Positions 24,025-32,049 of a DNA stretch of 64,000 bases are shown here, one piece after another. Source of the DNA: Gammaproteobacteria bacterium (GTDB lineage: Bacteria; Pseudomonadota; Gammaproteobacteria; Eutrophobiales; Eutrophobiaceae); assembly GCA_016193395.1 (NCBI GenBank), contig JACPSH010000053.1, positions 1-64,000 on the forward strand. Reading direction: 5' to 3'. Numbering within the stretch: position 1 is the first letter of the stretch; every line of letters starts with the position of its first letter. A model generated the notes under the pieces. The model was not told the origin of the DNA. It saw nothing but the letters and a program-made list of their open reading frames with translations, and searched no databases. A program made the position numbers and the translations under genes.

Positions 24025-25413
24025 ATGGACGATAAGGTCAAAACCGCGGAGACCAGCTCCGGACACGTCAAGGTCGTGGAAAACGCCACCTGCACGTTCT
24101 GCGGATGCGTGTGCGACGACATGGTGCTTACCGTCGACCTCGACCAGAAGAAGATCACCAAGGCCAAGAACGCCTGCGTGCTCGGCCGCGCCTGGTTCGC
24201 CGAGCATGTTCATGAAGACAATGTCCCGCCGGCCCTGCTCGACGGCCAGCCCGTCTCCGTCGAGGCGGCCATCGAGGAGGCGGCGCGCATCCTGGTCGAA
24301 GCGCGTTTTCCGATCACCTATGGCCTGAGCGATACGACCTGCGAAGCGCAACGCGAGGCCGTGGCCATCACGGACATGATCCGGGGCAACCTGGATACCA
24401 CGACGTCGGTCTGCCACGGCCCCTCCGGCCTGGCGTTCCAGGGAATCGGCGAAAGCACGATGACGCTGGGGGAAGTGAAGAACCGCGCCGATCTGGTCAT
24501 TTATTGGGGCGGAAACCCGGCTGAATCGCATCCGCGCCACTTCACCCGTTACGCGGTTACCCCGAAGGGGATGTTCACGCCCAACGGCAAGAAGGACCGA
24601 TACGTCGTTCTGGTGGACGTGCGCCGCACGCCAAGCGCCCCGGTGGCCGACCTGTTCCTCCAGGTCAAGCCAGGACACGACTTCGAGCTTGCCTGGGCCC
24701 TTCGGGCGCTCGTGCGCGGGCGCCGGCTTGATCCAGGCATTGAAGAGGCCACCGGCATCCCGTTGGCCACGCTGACCGATCTCGCCGCGCGCATGAAATC
24801 ATGCCGCTACGGCGTGCTTTTCTTCGGCATGGGACTGACCATGACGCGCGGCCGGCATTTCAATTCCGGCGCCGTGCTGGCGCTGGCGACCGATCTCAAC
24901 GAGTACACGCATTTCGTCGCCAAGCCGGTGCGCGGGCACGGCAACGTGACCGGGGCCGATAACGTCGTGTCGTGGCAGACCGGTTTCCCCTTCGGCGTGA
25001 ATTTCAGCCGCGGTTTCCCGCGCTTCAACCCGGGGGAATTCACCACCGTGGATACGCTGTCGCGCGGGGATGCCGATGCTGCCCTGATCGTCGCGAGCGA
25101 CCCCGCCGCCAATTTCCCGAAGGCGGCCATCGAGCACCTGGGCCGCATCCCGGTCATCAGCCTGGATGCCAAGGAAACGGCGACCAGCCGCCTGGCGCGC
25201 GTCGCCTTCCGCACGGCGACCTACGGCATCAGCGTCGCGGGGACCGTCTATCGCATGGACGACGTGCCGATCACGCTGCGGACGGCCTTCGAATCCAAGC
25301 TTCCCTCGGATGAGGACATCCTCACCGCATTACGCACCCGCATCAAGGCGCTGCTCCTCGCGCGCGGCCAGGCCGCGAAGTCGAGAAGCGCCGCGACCAG
25401 GACGGCAGCCTGA
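24025..25413 (+). CDS. fhcB: FwdB-like subunit, catalytic Cys-His motif retained (cluster 1)
   Basis: A 462-residue homologue of the molybdenum/tungsten subunit of formylmethanofuran dehydrogenase. The N-terminus has the 4Fe-4S motif Cys23-x2-Cys26-x3-Cys30 with Cys51 (TCTFCGCVCDDM, then KNACVLGRAWF). At residues 129-134 it carries VCHGPS; Cys130-His131-Gly132 (codons 24412-24420) correspond to the metal-ligand Cys and neighbouring His of FwdB and to the Sec/Cys-His-Gly of formate dehydrogenases. VKNRADLVIYWGGNPAESHP and LFLQVKPGHDFELA continue the FwdB likeness. The second copy in this window lacks the motif. I infer a functional redox subunit working with the FwdD-like protein. Confidence 0.9.
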   Translation: MDDKVKTAETSSGHVKVVENATCTFCGCVCDDMVLTVDLDQKKITKAKNACVLGRAWFAEHVHEDNVPPALLDGQPVSVEAAIEEAARILVEARFPITYGLSDTTCEAQREAVAITDMIRGNLDTTTSVCHGPSGLAFQGIGESTMTLGEVKNRADLVIYWGGNPAESHPRHFTRYAVTPKGMFTPNGKKDRYVVLVDVRRTPSAPVADLFLQVKPGHDFELAWALRALVRGRRLDPGIEEATGIPLATLTDLAARMKSCRYGVLFFGMGLTMTRGRHFNSGAVLALATDLNEYTHFVAKPVRGHGNVTGADNVVSWQTGFPFGVNFSRGFPRFNPGEFTTVDTLSRGDADAALIVASDPAANFPKAAIEHLGRIPVISLDAKETATSRLARVAFRTATYGISVAGTVYRMDDVPITLRTAFESKLPSDEDILTALRTRIKALLLARGQAAKSRSAATRTAA

Positions 25414-25440
25414 GTCACGGACTCAGGTTGCGTTTGCCGA

Positions 25441-27114
25441 TTGAAGAGCCATAACAGCACCCCGGCCGGCGCAGCCGGCCCGATCCGGATCGTCAATGGC
25501 CGGATCCATGATCCGGCGAACGGCATCGACGGCGCGGTCCGGGACCTATGCGTCGAAAGCGGCCGCATCGTCGAATCGGCACCGGTCGGCGCGCGCCGGA
25601 TCGACGCCGCGGGCATGGTCATCATGCCGGGCGGTGTGGATATCCACTGCCACATCGCCGGACCCAAGGTCAATCTCGCGCGGAAACTGCAGCCCGAGGA
25701 TCACCGCCGCGACCCGCATCCCGGAACCCTGTACACGCGCTCCGGCACGGGCGGCACGGTCCCGTCCACGTTCGCGACCGGCTACCGTTACGCGAGCCTG
25801 GGCTATACGACGGCGATGGAGGCGGCCGTCCCGCCCATCGGCGCGCGGCATACGCTGGAGGAACTGCACGACACGCCCGTCATCGACAAGGGGTTCTATG
25901 TCCTGCTCGGGAACAACATCTTTCTGCAACGCCTTCTCAAAGAGGGGCGACGCGACGAATTCCGCCAGGCCGTCGCGTGGTGGGTCAATTCGACCAAGGC
26001 CTACGCAACCAAGCTCGTGAACCCGGGCGGCGACGAACCGTGGAAGGGCAAACGCAACGCCAACGTTTCGGATATCGACGAAACCAACGAGGTATTCGGG
26101 ATCAGCCCGCGCCAGATCATTGACGCCTTTGTCGATGCCGTGCACGAGATGCGCCTGCCGCACCCGCCCCACATCCACTGCAACAACCTCGGCCACAGCG
26201 GCAACTACGCGACCACGCTCGAAACCATGAAGACCGCCGGCGATCGTCGCCTGCACATCGCCCATATCCAGTTCCACAGTTACGGCGGCCAACCGGGAAA
26301 GAGCCCTTCCTCGGCGGCGCAGCCGATCGTCGAGTACGTCAACGCCCACCCGAACATCACCTGCGACGTCGGCCAGGTGATGTTCGGCAAGTCGACCATC
26401 ATGACCGCGGACGCCCCGCTGGCCTACATGCTGCGCAACCTGAAAAAGAACAAGTGGGTCAACGCGGACACGGAATGCGAGAGCGGCTGCGGCATTGTGC
26501 CGTTCAGCTACCAGGAAAAAATCTACGTTCACGCCCTGCAATGGGCCATCGGGCTGGAGCTGTTTCTGATGTCGGCGGATCCCTGGCGCATCATCCTCTC
26601 CACCGACCATCCGAACGGCGGCTCCTTCCTGAGCTACCCCAAACTGATCCGCCTGCTCATGGATCGCGAATTCCGGAAGGAAGAAATCAAGCGCGTGCAC
26701 AAGAAGGCAATCAGCCGCACGGTGCTCGCGGATCTCGACCGGGAATACACCTTGAACGAGATCGCAATCATCAGCCGCGCCGGTCCGGCGCGCGCGCTCG
26801 GCCTCCGGAACAAGGGGCATCTCGGGCCCGGAGCCGATGCGGACATCACCGTCTACGACGACGATGCGGATCGGGAACGGATGTTCAACGCGCCGCGATA
26901 CGTCGTGAAGTCGGGCCGCGTCGTGATCGACGACCATGAATTCCGGGAGGATTTCAGCGGCCGCCTGCTGCACATCGCCCCCGAATACGACGCCACGATC
27001 GTCCAGACCGTGCGTCCGTTCTTCGAGGACTACTACTCCATCGAGTTCGACAATTACGCCGTCGGCGATTCCTTCCTGCATGACCATGAAGTCATTCCAT
27101 CGCGCCCGGCCTGA
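25441..27114 (+). CDS. fhcA: Formyl-MFR hydrolase/dehydrogenase subunit A, amidohydrolase (cluster 1)
   Basis: A 557-residue FwdA-type metallo-amidohydrolase that interconverts formyl-methanofuran and formate plus methanofuran. Binuclear metal ligands: GGVDIHCHIAG (HxH, about residues 67-69), Lys in ATKLVNPGG (carbamylated in the family), His in HIHCNNLGH, His in AHIQFHSYGG and Asp in ILSTDHPNGGSF. The only start codon in the open frame is TTG at 25441; the frame is otherwise bounded by the stop of fhcB. About 47 percent or more of obvious blocks are shared with the second copy at 32050-33711 by eye, so the two are clear paralogues or homologues. Confidence 0.94.
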   Translation: MKSHNSTPAGAAGPIRIVNGRIHDPANGIDGAVRDLCVESGRIVESAPVGARRIDAAGMVIMPGGVDIHCHIAGPKVNLARKLQPEDHRRDPHPGTLYTRSGTGGTVPSTFATGYRYASLGYTTAMEAAVPPIGARHTLEELHDTPVIDKGFYVLLGNNIFLQRLLKEGRRDEFRQAVAWWVNSTKAYATKLVNPGGDEPWKGKRNANVSDIDETNEVFGISPRQIIDAFVDAVHEMRLPHPPHIHCNNLGHSGNYATTLETMKTAGDRRLHIAHIQFHSYGGQPGKSPSSAAQPIVEYVNAHPNITCDVGQVMFGKSTIMTADAPLAYMLRNLKKNKWVNADTECESGCGIVPFSYQEKIYVHALQWAIGLELFLMSADPWRIILSTDHPNGGSFLSYPKLIRLLMDREFRKEEIKRVHKKAISRTVLADLDREYTLNEIAIISRAGPARALGLRNKGHLGPGADADITVYDDDADRERMFNAPRYVVKSGRVVIDDHEFREDFSGRLLHIAPEYDATIVQTVRPFFEDYYSIEFDNYAVGDSFLHDHEVIPSRPA

Positions 27115-27126
27115 GCGGAGATCGCG

Positions 27127-28026
27127 ATGAAGATCGGAGACACGGAAATCGACGACACCTTTGCCGAGGCGTTCAAGATGTGGGGCGCCCGTATCCTGAT
27201 CACGGCGGAGAACCCGGACTGGGCGCTCGCGGCCGCGCGATCCATGACGGGATTCGCCACCTCGGTCATCGGCTGCAAGTGCGAGGCCGGCATCGAACGC
27301 GAACTCGACACGCGCGAGACGCCGGACCTGCGGCCGGGCGTGAGCGTGCTGCTGTTTGCCACCGACGCCGAAGGGCTCGGTAAGCGGTTGGTGGAGCGCA
27401 TCGGCCAATGCGTCATGACCTGTCCGACCACGGCCTGTTTCAGCGGTCTCCAGGGCGAGAAGTCGCTTGCCGTCGGTGGACTGCTCCGCTTCTTCGGCGA
27501 TGGCTTCCAGATCAGCAAGCGGCTTCAGGGCCGCAGGCTCTGGCGTATCCCGGTGATGGACGGCGAGTTTCTCGTAGACGAAAAATTCGGCGCACAGAAA
27601 GCGGTGGGTGGCGGAAACCTGCTGCTGCTGGGCGAGGATCTGCCGGCCACGCTGGCCGCGGCCCGGTCCGCGGTCCAGGCGATGCGCGGCGTTCGCGGGG
27701 TGATCCTGCCCTTCCCCGACGGCGTGGTGCGAAGCGGCAGCAAGGTCGGCTCGCGCTACAAGGCGTTGATCGCTTCGACCAACGATGCCTATTGCCCCAC
27801 CCTGCGCGCCGTTGCGACCCAGACCCGGCTCGATCCGGATGTGAACTGCGTTCTGGAGATAGTCATTGACGGGCTTGATGAGTCGGCGGTCCGCGAAGCC
27901 ATGAACGTCGGTCTGCGCGCCGCGGCGCGGCCCGGTATCCGCAGGATCTCCGCCGGCAATTACGGCGGCAATCTCGGCCAGTACCACATCCATCTGCGCG
28001 ATCTGATCAAGGCGGATGCCGCATGA
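27127..28026 (+). CDS. fhcD: Formylmethanofuran:H4MPT formyltransferase (cluster 1)
   Basis: A 299-residue Ftr homologue that moves the formyl group between H4MPT and methanofuran. MKIGDTEIDDTFAEAFKMWG is the usual N-terminus; FATSVIGCKCEAGIEREL, LRFFGDGFQISK, GGGNLLLLGE and RISAGNYGGNLGQYHIHL are family blocks. A GGAGAT ribosome site precedes the ATG. The gene starts 12 bp after fhcA and its stop overlaps fhcC by 4 bp. In bacteria this protein is the D subunit of the Fhc complex. Confidence 0.96.
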   Translation: MKIGDTEIDDTFAEAFKMWGARILITAENPDWALAAARSMTGFATSVIGCKCEAGIERELDTRETPDLRPGVSVLLFATDAEGLGKRLVERIGQCVMTCPTTACFSGLQGEKSLAVGGLLRFFGDGFQISKRLQGRRLWRIPVMDGEFLVDEKFGAQKAVGGGNLLLLGEDLPATLAAARSAVQAMRGVRGVILPFPDGVVRSGSKVGSRYKALIASTNDAYCPTLRAVATQTRLDPDVNCVLEIVIDGLDESAVREAMNVGLRAAARPGIRRISAGNYGGNLGQYHIHLRDLIKADAA

Positions 28027-28832
28027 GCCTGAGGCTGCAATTGCGCACCCGCCCCGAAGTGCCGGTCGAGGCCGATGCCCTGGCGCCGGATCGCCTGCAG
28101 GGCCTCAAGACCCCGGAGGTCGAGTCGCTGCCGCTCATTCACGGCAACGAGAATTGCGTGGTCGGAGATTTCTTCGCTGCGGATGGCGAATGCAATGGGG
28201 AACTCCACTTGGAAGGCGACTTGTCGCGCATCAAGCACCTCGGTTCAGGTATGAAATCGGGCACGCTGCACATCCACGGGGATGCGGGCGCCCACCTCGG
28301 CGTCGGCATGTCCGGCGGCCAGGTGATTGTCGACGGCAACGCGGGGGACTGGGTCGGCCCGGAAATGAGCGGCGGCCGGATCTGCGTCAAGGGAAACGCC
28401 GGGCACATGGTGGGGGCCGCCTACCGCGGCAGCCCGATGGGCATGACCGGAGGGGAAATCATCATCGGTGGCTGCGCCCGAAACGAACTCGGCCACGGCA
28501 TGCGCAACGGCCTCATAGCCGTCGGCGGGGACAGCGGCGATTTTACGGGAGTCAACATGCTGGCGGGGACCATCATCGTGCTCGGCAGACTCGGCTTGCG
28601 CCCCGGGGCCAGCATGAAGCGCGGGACGATTGTCACACTGCACGATAGCGAGCTGCTGCCGACGTTCAGCTATGCCTGCTGCTTCCGGCCGCCGTTCCTG
28701 GGTCTGTATCTGCTCCATTTGCGGCAGCTGGATCTGGCGGTGGCAGATGCTCACATATCGGGACGCTATGCCCGCTGGTGCGGCGACTCCATCGAACTGA
28801 ACCGCGGCGAAATCCTGCTCTACAAGACCTGA
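28023..28832 (+). CDS. fhcC: FwdC-like subunit C, beta-helix repeat protein (cluster 1)
   Basis: A 269-residue protein with the right-handed beta-helix of FwdC and glutamate synthase GltB C-terminal domains: repeated G-x2-M-x-G-G-x-I/V units (GSGMKSGTLHIHGDAG, GVGMSGGQVIVDGNAGDWVG, GPEMSGGRICVKGNAGHMVG, GHGMRNGLIAVGGDSGDF). The N-terminus LRLQLRTRPEVPVEADAL is typical. It is a structural subunit linking the A, B and Ftr subunits. ATGA overlap with the Ftr gene. It is somewhat shorter in the C-terminal part than archaeal FwdC but similar to bacterial FhcC. Confidence 0.92.
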   Translation: MSLRLQLRTRPEVPVEADALAPDRLQGLKTPEVESLPLIHGNENCVVGDFFAADGECNGELHLEGDLSRIKHLGSGMKSGTLHIHGDAGAHLGVGMSGGQVIVDGNAGDWVGPEMSGGRICVKGNAGHMVGAAYRGSPMGMTGGEIIIGGCARNELGHGMRNGLIAVGGDSGDFTGVNMLAGTIIVLGRLGLRPGASMKRGTIVTLHDSELLPTFSYACCFRPPFLGLYLLHLRQLDLAVADAHISGRYARWCGDSIELNRGEILLYKT

Positions 28833-28884
28833 TACAATACGGACATCGGGGGCCGGGGCGCGGGCCGTCGACAAGGAGCTCAAC

Positions 28885-29190
28885 ATGACCACCATCGTCA
28901 CAGACCATTGCAAAGGCTGCCGCTTCACGGATTGCGTGACGGTATGCCCGGTCGAATGTTTCCACTACGACGACGACATGTTGTACATCGACCCGGATGT
29001 CTGCATCGACTGCAGTGCCTGCATCCCGGAGTGCCCCGTCCAGGCCATCTTCGAGGAGACCGATCTTCCCGACGACAAGCGCGAGTGGATCGAGATCAAC
29101 GCGCAACGCTCCAAGGAAACGCCGGTCTGCAGCGACAAGATGGATCCGCTCCCCGGAGCGGAGGAACGGAAGAAGCAACTCGGTCTCTGA
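28885..29190 (+). CDS. fdxA: 7Fe/8Fe ferredoxin, FdxA/FdI type
   Basis: A 101-residue low-potential ferredoxin. The first binding set is Cys9-x2-Cys12-x4-Cys17-x3-Cys21-Pro and the second CIDCSACIPECP (Cys39, 42, 45 and 49). The first set with four residues between Cys12 and Cys17, plus the long acidic tail (EETDLPDDKREWIEIN, KMDPLPGAE), is that of Azotobacter-type FdI and mycobacterial FdxA, which carry one 3Fe-4S and one 4Fe-4S cluster. It follows fhcC by 52 bp with an AAGGAG site and precedes its likely reductase. It could be the electron partner of the FwdB-like subunit. Confidence 0.92.
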   Translation: MTTIVTDHCKGCRFTDCVTVCPVECFHYDDDMLYIDPDVCIDCSACIPECPVQAIFEETDLPDDKREWIEINAQRSKETPVCSDKMDPLPGAEERKKQLGL

Positions 29191-29284
29191 ACCAGCCGCG
29201 TCCGGACCCGTCCCTCCCGTGAATGCAGCGGGTGTTGCCAAGACGGGCGTGACCAGCGGCTGAATATCCTCCGGATCACGTTCC

Positions 29285-30664
29285 ATGGGCAGGATTGGGA
29301 GTGAAGACAACCCCCTGCGCGTCGCGATCGTCGGCAGCGGACCCAGCGGCTTCTATGCGACCGAGGCGCTGCTCAAGGCGGGCCTGCGGGTGCGCATCGA
29401 CATGCTGGAGCGCCTCCCGGTCCCGTTCGGGCTGGTGCGCAGCGGAGTCGCGCCGGATCATCCCAAGCTGAAACAGGTGATCGAGGTGTATGCCAGGATC
29501 GCCGAAACACCGGACTTCAACTACATCGGCAATGTCACGGTCGGACGCGACATTTCCATCGACGAGCTTCGCGCCAGCCATCATGCGGTCATCTTCACCT
29601 GTGGCGCCGAATCGGATCGTAACCTCGGCATCCCGGGCGAGTCGCTCACCGGCAGCCACACGGCGACGGAATTCGTGGGCTGGTACAACGGCCATCCTGA
29701 CTATCGCGATCGCACATTTGACCTCACTCACGACACGGCTATCGTGATCGGTCAGGGAAACGTCGCGGCCGATGTCGCCCGCATCCTCGCCAAGACCGGA
29801 CCGGAGCTGGCCCACACCGACATCGCCGAACACGCGCTTGCCGTTCTGGCCGAAAGCAGGGTCCGCACCGTCTTCGTCATCGGCCGGCGCGGGCCGGCGC
29901 AGGCCAAGTTCACGCCCAAGGAGCTGCGTGAGTTCGGCGAACTCGAACATTGCGACGCCGTCGTCGACGAAACGGAACTGGAGCTGTACGACGCGAGCCG
30001 CCAAGAACTGGACGACAAGACGAACCCGGGCGCGCGCAAGATCTACGAGCAGTTTCGCGAATTCGCGACCCGGCGCGTATCGGGCAAATCACGCCGAGTG
30101 ATCTTCACTTTTCTCAAGAGTCCCGTGGAACTGCTCGGCGACGGCAAGGTCGCCCGGGTGCGGCTGGAGAAGAACGTGCTTTCGGGCGAACCGTACAGTC
30201 AGAGCGCGCGCGGCACCGGCGTGACGATGGAGATCGATGCGGGCATCGTGTTCCGCAGCATCGGCTACAAGGGAGTGGCGATCCCCGGAGTGCCGTTCGA
30301 CTCCAGGAACGGCGTGATCCCCAACGCCGACGGACGCGTTACGAAGGCGGGCGCTGCCTTGCCGCAAGTCTATGCCGCCGGATGGATCAAGCGGGGACCG
30401 ACTGGTATCATCGGCACGAATCGGGCCGACAGCGTAGCGACGGTCAATTCGCTTCTGAACGACGTGGCGGCATTCGATTCCAGTTCCGCAAAGCGCGGCG
30501 CCGACGCGGTCTACGATCGTCTCCGTAGCAAAGGTATCCGATACGTCACATTTTCCGATTGGAAGGTATTGGACAAGCGTGAAATTGACAGAGGCCGGCC
30601 CAAGGGAAAGCCGCGGGAAAAATTCACCCGCGTACAGGAAATGCTGGCCCAGCTGGACCAGTAA
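29285..30664 (+). CDS. Ferredoxin-NADP reductase, FprA/adrenodoxin reductase family
   Basis: A 459-residue FAD enzyme of the glutathione-reductase-like FNR group. FAD site RVAIVGSGPSGFYATEALLK; PVPFGLVRSGVAPDHPKLK is diagnostic of FprA/adrenodoxin reductase; the NADP fold is VIGQGNVAADVARIL; GWIKRGPTGIIGTNRADS near residue 380 is the other family block. In mycobacteria FprA works with 7Fe ferredoxin, and here the two genes are neighbours, so electrons from the ferredoxin can be exchanged with NADP(H). The ATG at 29285 is preceded by a poor ribosome site. Last gene of cluster 1. Confidence 0.93.
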   Translation: MGRIGSEDNPLRVAIVGSGPSGFYATEALLKAGLRVRIDMLERLPVPFGLVRSGVAPDHPKLKQVIEVYARIAETPDFNYIGNVTVGRDISIDELRASHHAVIFTCGAESDRNLGIPGESLTGSHTATEFVGWYNGHPDYRDRTFDLTHDTAIVIGQGNVAADVARILAKTGPELAHTDIAEHALAVLAESRVRTVFVIGRRGPAQAKFTPKELREFGELEHCDAVVDETELELYDASRQELDDKTNPGARKIYEQFREFATRRVSGKSRRVIFTFLKSPVELLGDGKVARVRLEKNVLSGEPYSQSARGTGVTMEIDAGIVFRSIGYKGVAIPGVPFDSRNGVIPNADGRVTKAGAALPQVYAAGWIKRGPTGIIGTNRADSVATVNSLLNDVAAFDSSSAKRGADAVYDRLRSKGIRYVTFSDWKVLDKREIDRGRPKGKPREKFTRVQEMLAQLDQ

Positions 30665-30770
30665 CACCCGCCGAACCCTCCCCGTATTCGCCCTGCGCGG
30701 CTCCTGCCGCGAACTGCCCTGTCCCGTTCGTTGAGCGCGGTACAGAGCCTACGCCTGGATTAGGCCAGTC

Positions 30771-32045
30771 ATGCCCGTCGCCACGACCATAACGTTCAAG
30801 AATGTCGTTTGTCCATTCTGCAGCCTGTTGTGCGACGACCTGGCTGTGTCGCTCAAGGATGGACGCCTGAAAGCCGGGCATGGCGCCTGTCCTCTGGCCA
30901 GGCATGGACTCGAATACACGGGTACCGCCCTTTCCCCGCACGTTGACGCTAAACCAGTCCCCTATGTGGATGCACTGGGCCGGGCCGCGCAGATCCTGCG
31001 AAGCGCCCGACAGCCGCTGGTGGGCGGCATGGGAACCGATGTCCGGGGTTGCCAGGCAGCCGTGGCACTGGCGGAGCGTTGCGGTGCCGCCGTCGACCAC
31101 ATGCACAGCGATGCCGCGCTCTGCAACACCTTCGTGTTGCAGAGCCGCGGCGGGATGCTGACCACGTTGACCGAATTGCGCAACCGCGCGGACCTGATCG
31201 TTTTTGTCGGCACGGATGCGCTCGCGACCCATCCGCGCTTTTATGAGCGATGTGTCTGGCCGTCCAGCGCCCTGATAACTTCGAGACTGAAAAGCAGGCA
31301 GATCATATACATAGGCGATAAACTCAAGACCCGTCATGGGACCGGCCGGGGGCGGAGAGGCGCACAGCTTGTCGCCTGCAACCGTCACGAGATCGCGGAC
31401 ATCCTCGGTGCCCTGCGGATGCTCCACCGCGGCCGCAACCCGGCCACCACGGGGATTATCACCCGTGCCCGCCTCGCGCAACTGAACGAAGTGGTACGAC
31501 GTCTGCGTGCGGCGCGATACGGCGTCCTGGTTTGGTCGGCGGCGGAACTGGACCCGACGAACAGGGAACTCGTCATACAGGCGATCAGTGAGCTCGTGGT
31601 CGCGCTCAACGAAACCACTCGATTTGCCGGCTTGGCGCTTGGAGGCGCGGACGGCGGAACCTCCTCAGCGAACGTCTGCGCGTGGCAGACGGGTTTCCCC
31701 GGGCGCGTGAACTTCACGGCCGGCAAGCCGGAATTCGATCCAGAACTGTACCGTGGCCGGACCATGCTGCAATCCGGTATGGCGGACGCGCTGCTGTGGA
31801 TCTCCAGTTTCGGGACGGATGCGAAACTGCCCGTAACGCAGGTGCCGACGATTGCCCTGACGCGTCCCTCGCAGCGTGTCGCGCGATCCGCTAAAGTCTA
31901 CATCCCGGTCGGAACGCCCGGCGTCGACCATGACGGCTCGCTGTTCCGGCTGGACGGCGTCGTCAGTCTGCCGTTGCGTGGATTGCGGACGCCGCAGATG
32001 CCGTCCGTAGCCCACGTGTTGACGCAGCTTCGTGAGCGGCTGTAG
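30771..32045 (+). CDS. fhcB: FwdB-like subunit lacking the catalytic Cys-His (cluster 2)
   Basis: A 424-residue FwdB homologue. The N-terminal cluster motif is kept: Cys14-x2-Cys17-x3-Cys21 and Cys40 (VVCPFCSLLCDDLAV, HGACPLARHG). Aligning TLTELRNRADLIVF with the cluster 1 protein without gaps puts Asp114-Ala115-Ala116 where cluster 1 has Val-Cys-His, so the metal-ligand Cys and its His are gone. This is the state expected for the hydrolytic Fhc complex of Methylobacterium-type methylotrophs, in which the B subunit is not a redox catalyst. No FwdD-like gene accompanies this copy. It starts 106 bp after the reductase gene. Confidence 0.9.
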   Translation: MPVATTITFKNVVCPFCSLLCDDLAVSLKDGRLKAGHGACPLARHGLEYTGTALSPHVDAKPVPYVDALGRAAQILRSARQPLVGGMGTDVRGCQAAVALAERCGAAVDHMHSDAALCNTFVLQSRGGMLTTLTELRNRADLIVFVGTDALATHPRFYERCVWPSSALITSRLKSRQIIYIGDKLKTRHGTGRGRRGAQLVACNRHEIADILGALRMLHRGRNPATTGIITRARLAQLNEVVRRLRAARYGVLVWSAAELDPTNRELVIQAISELVVALNETTRFAGLALGGADGGTSSANVCAWQTGFPGRVNFTAGKPEFDPELYRGRTMLQSGMADALLWISSFGTDAKLPVTQVPTIALTRPSQRVARSAKVYIPVGTPGVDHDGSLFRLDGVVSLPLRGLRTPQMPSVAHVLTQLRERL

Positions 32046-32049
32046 TCCC

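Noticed and set aside
25546-27993. 815-codon open frame on the minus strand opposite fhcA and ftr
   Set aside because: It is the mirror of two well-supported genes in GC-rich DNA, its translation is Arg/Asp/Ala-rich with no family likeness and it has no ribosome site.
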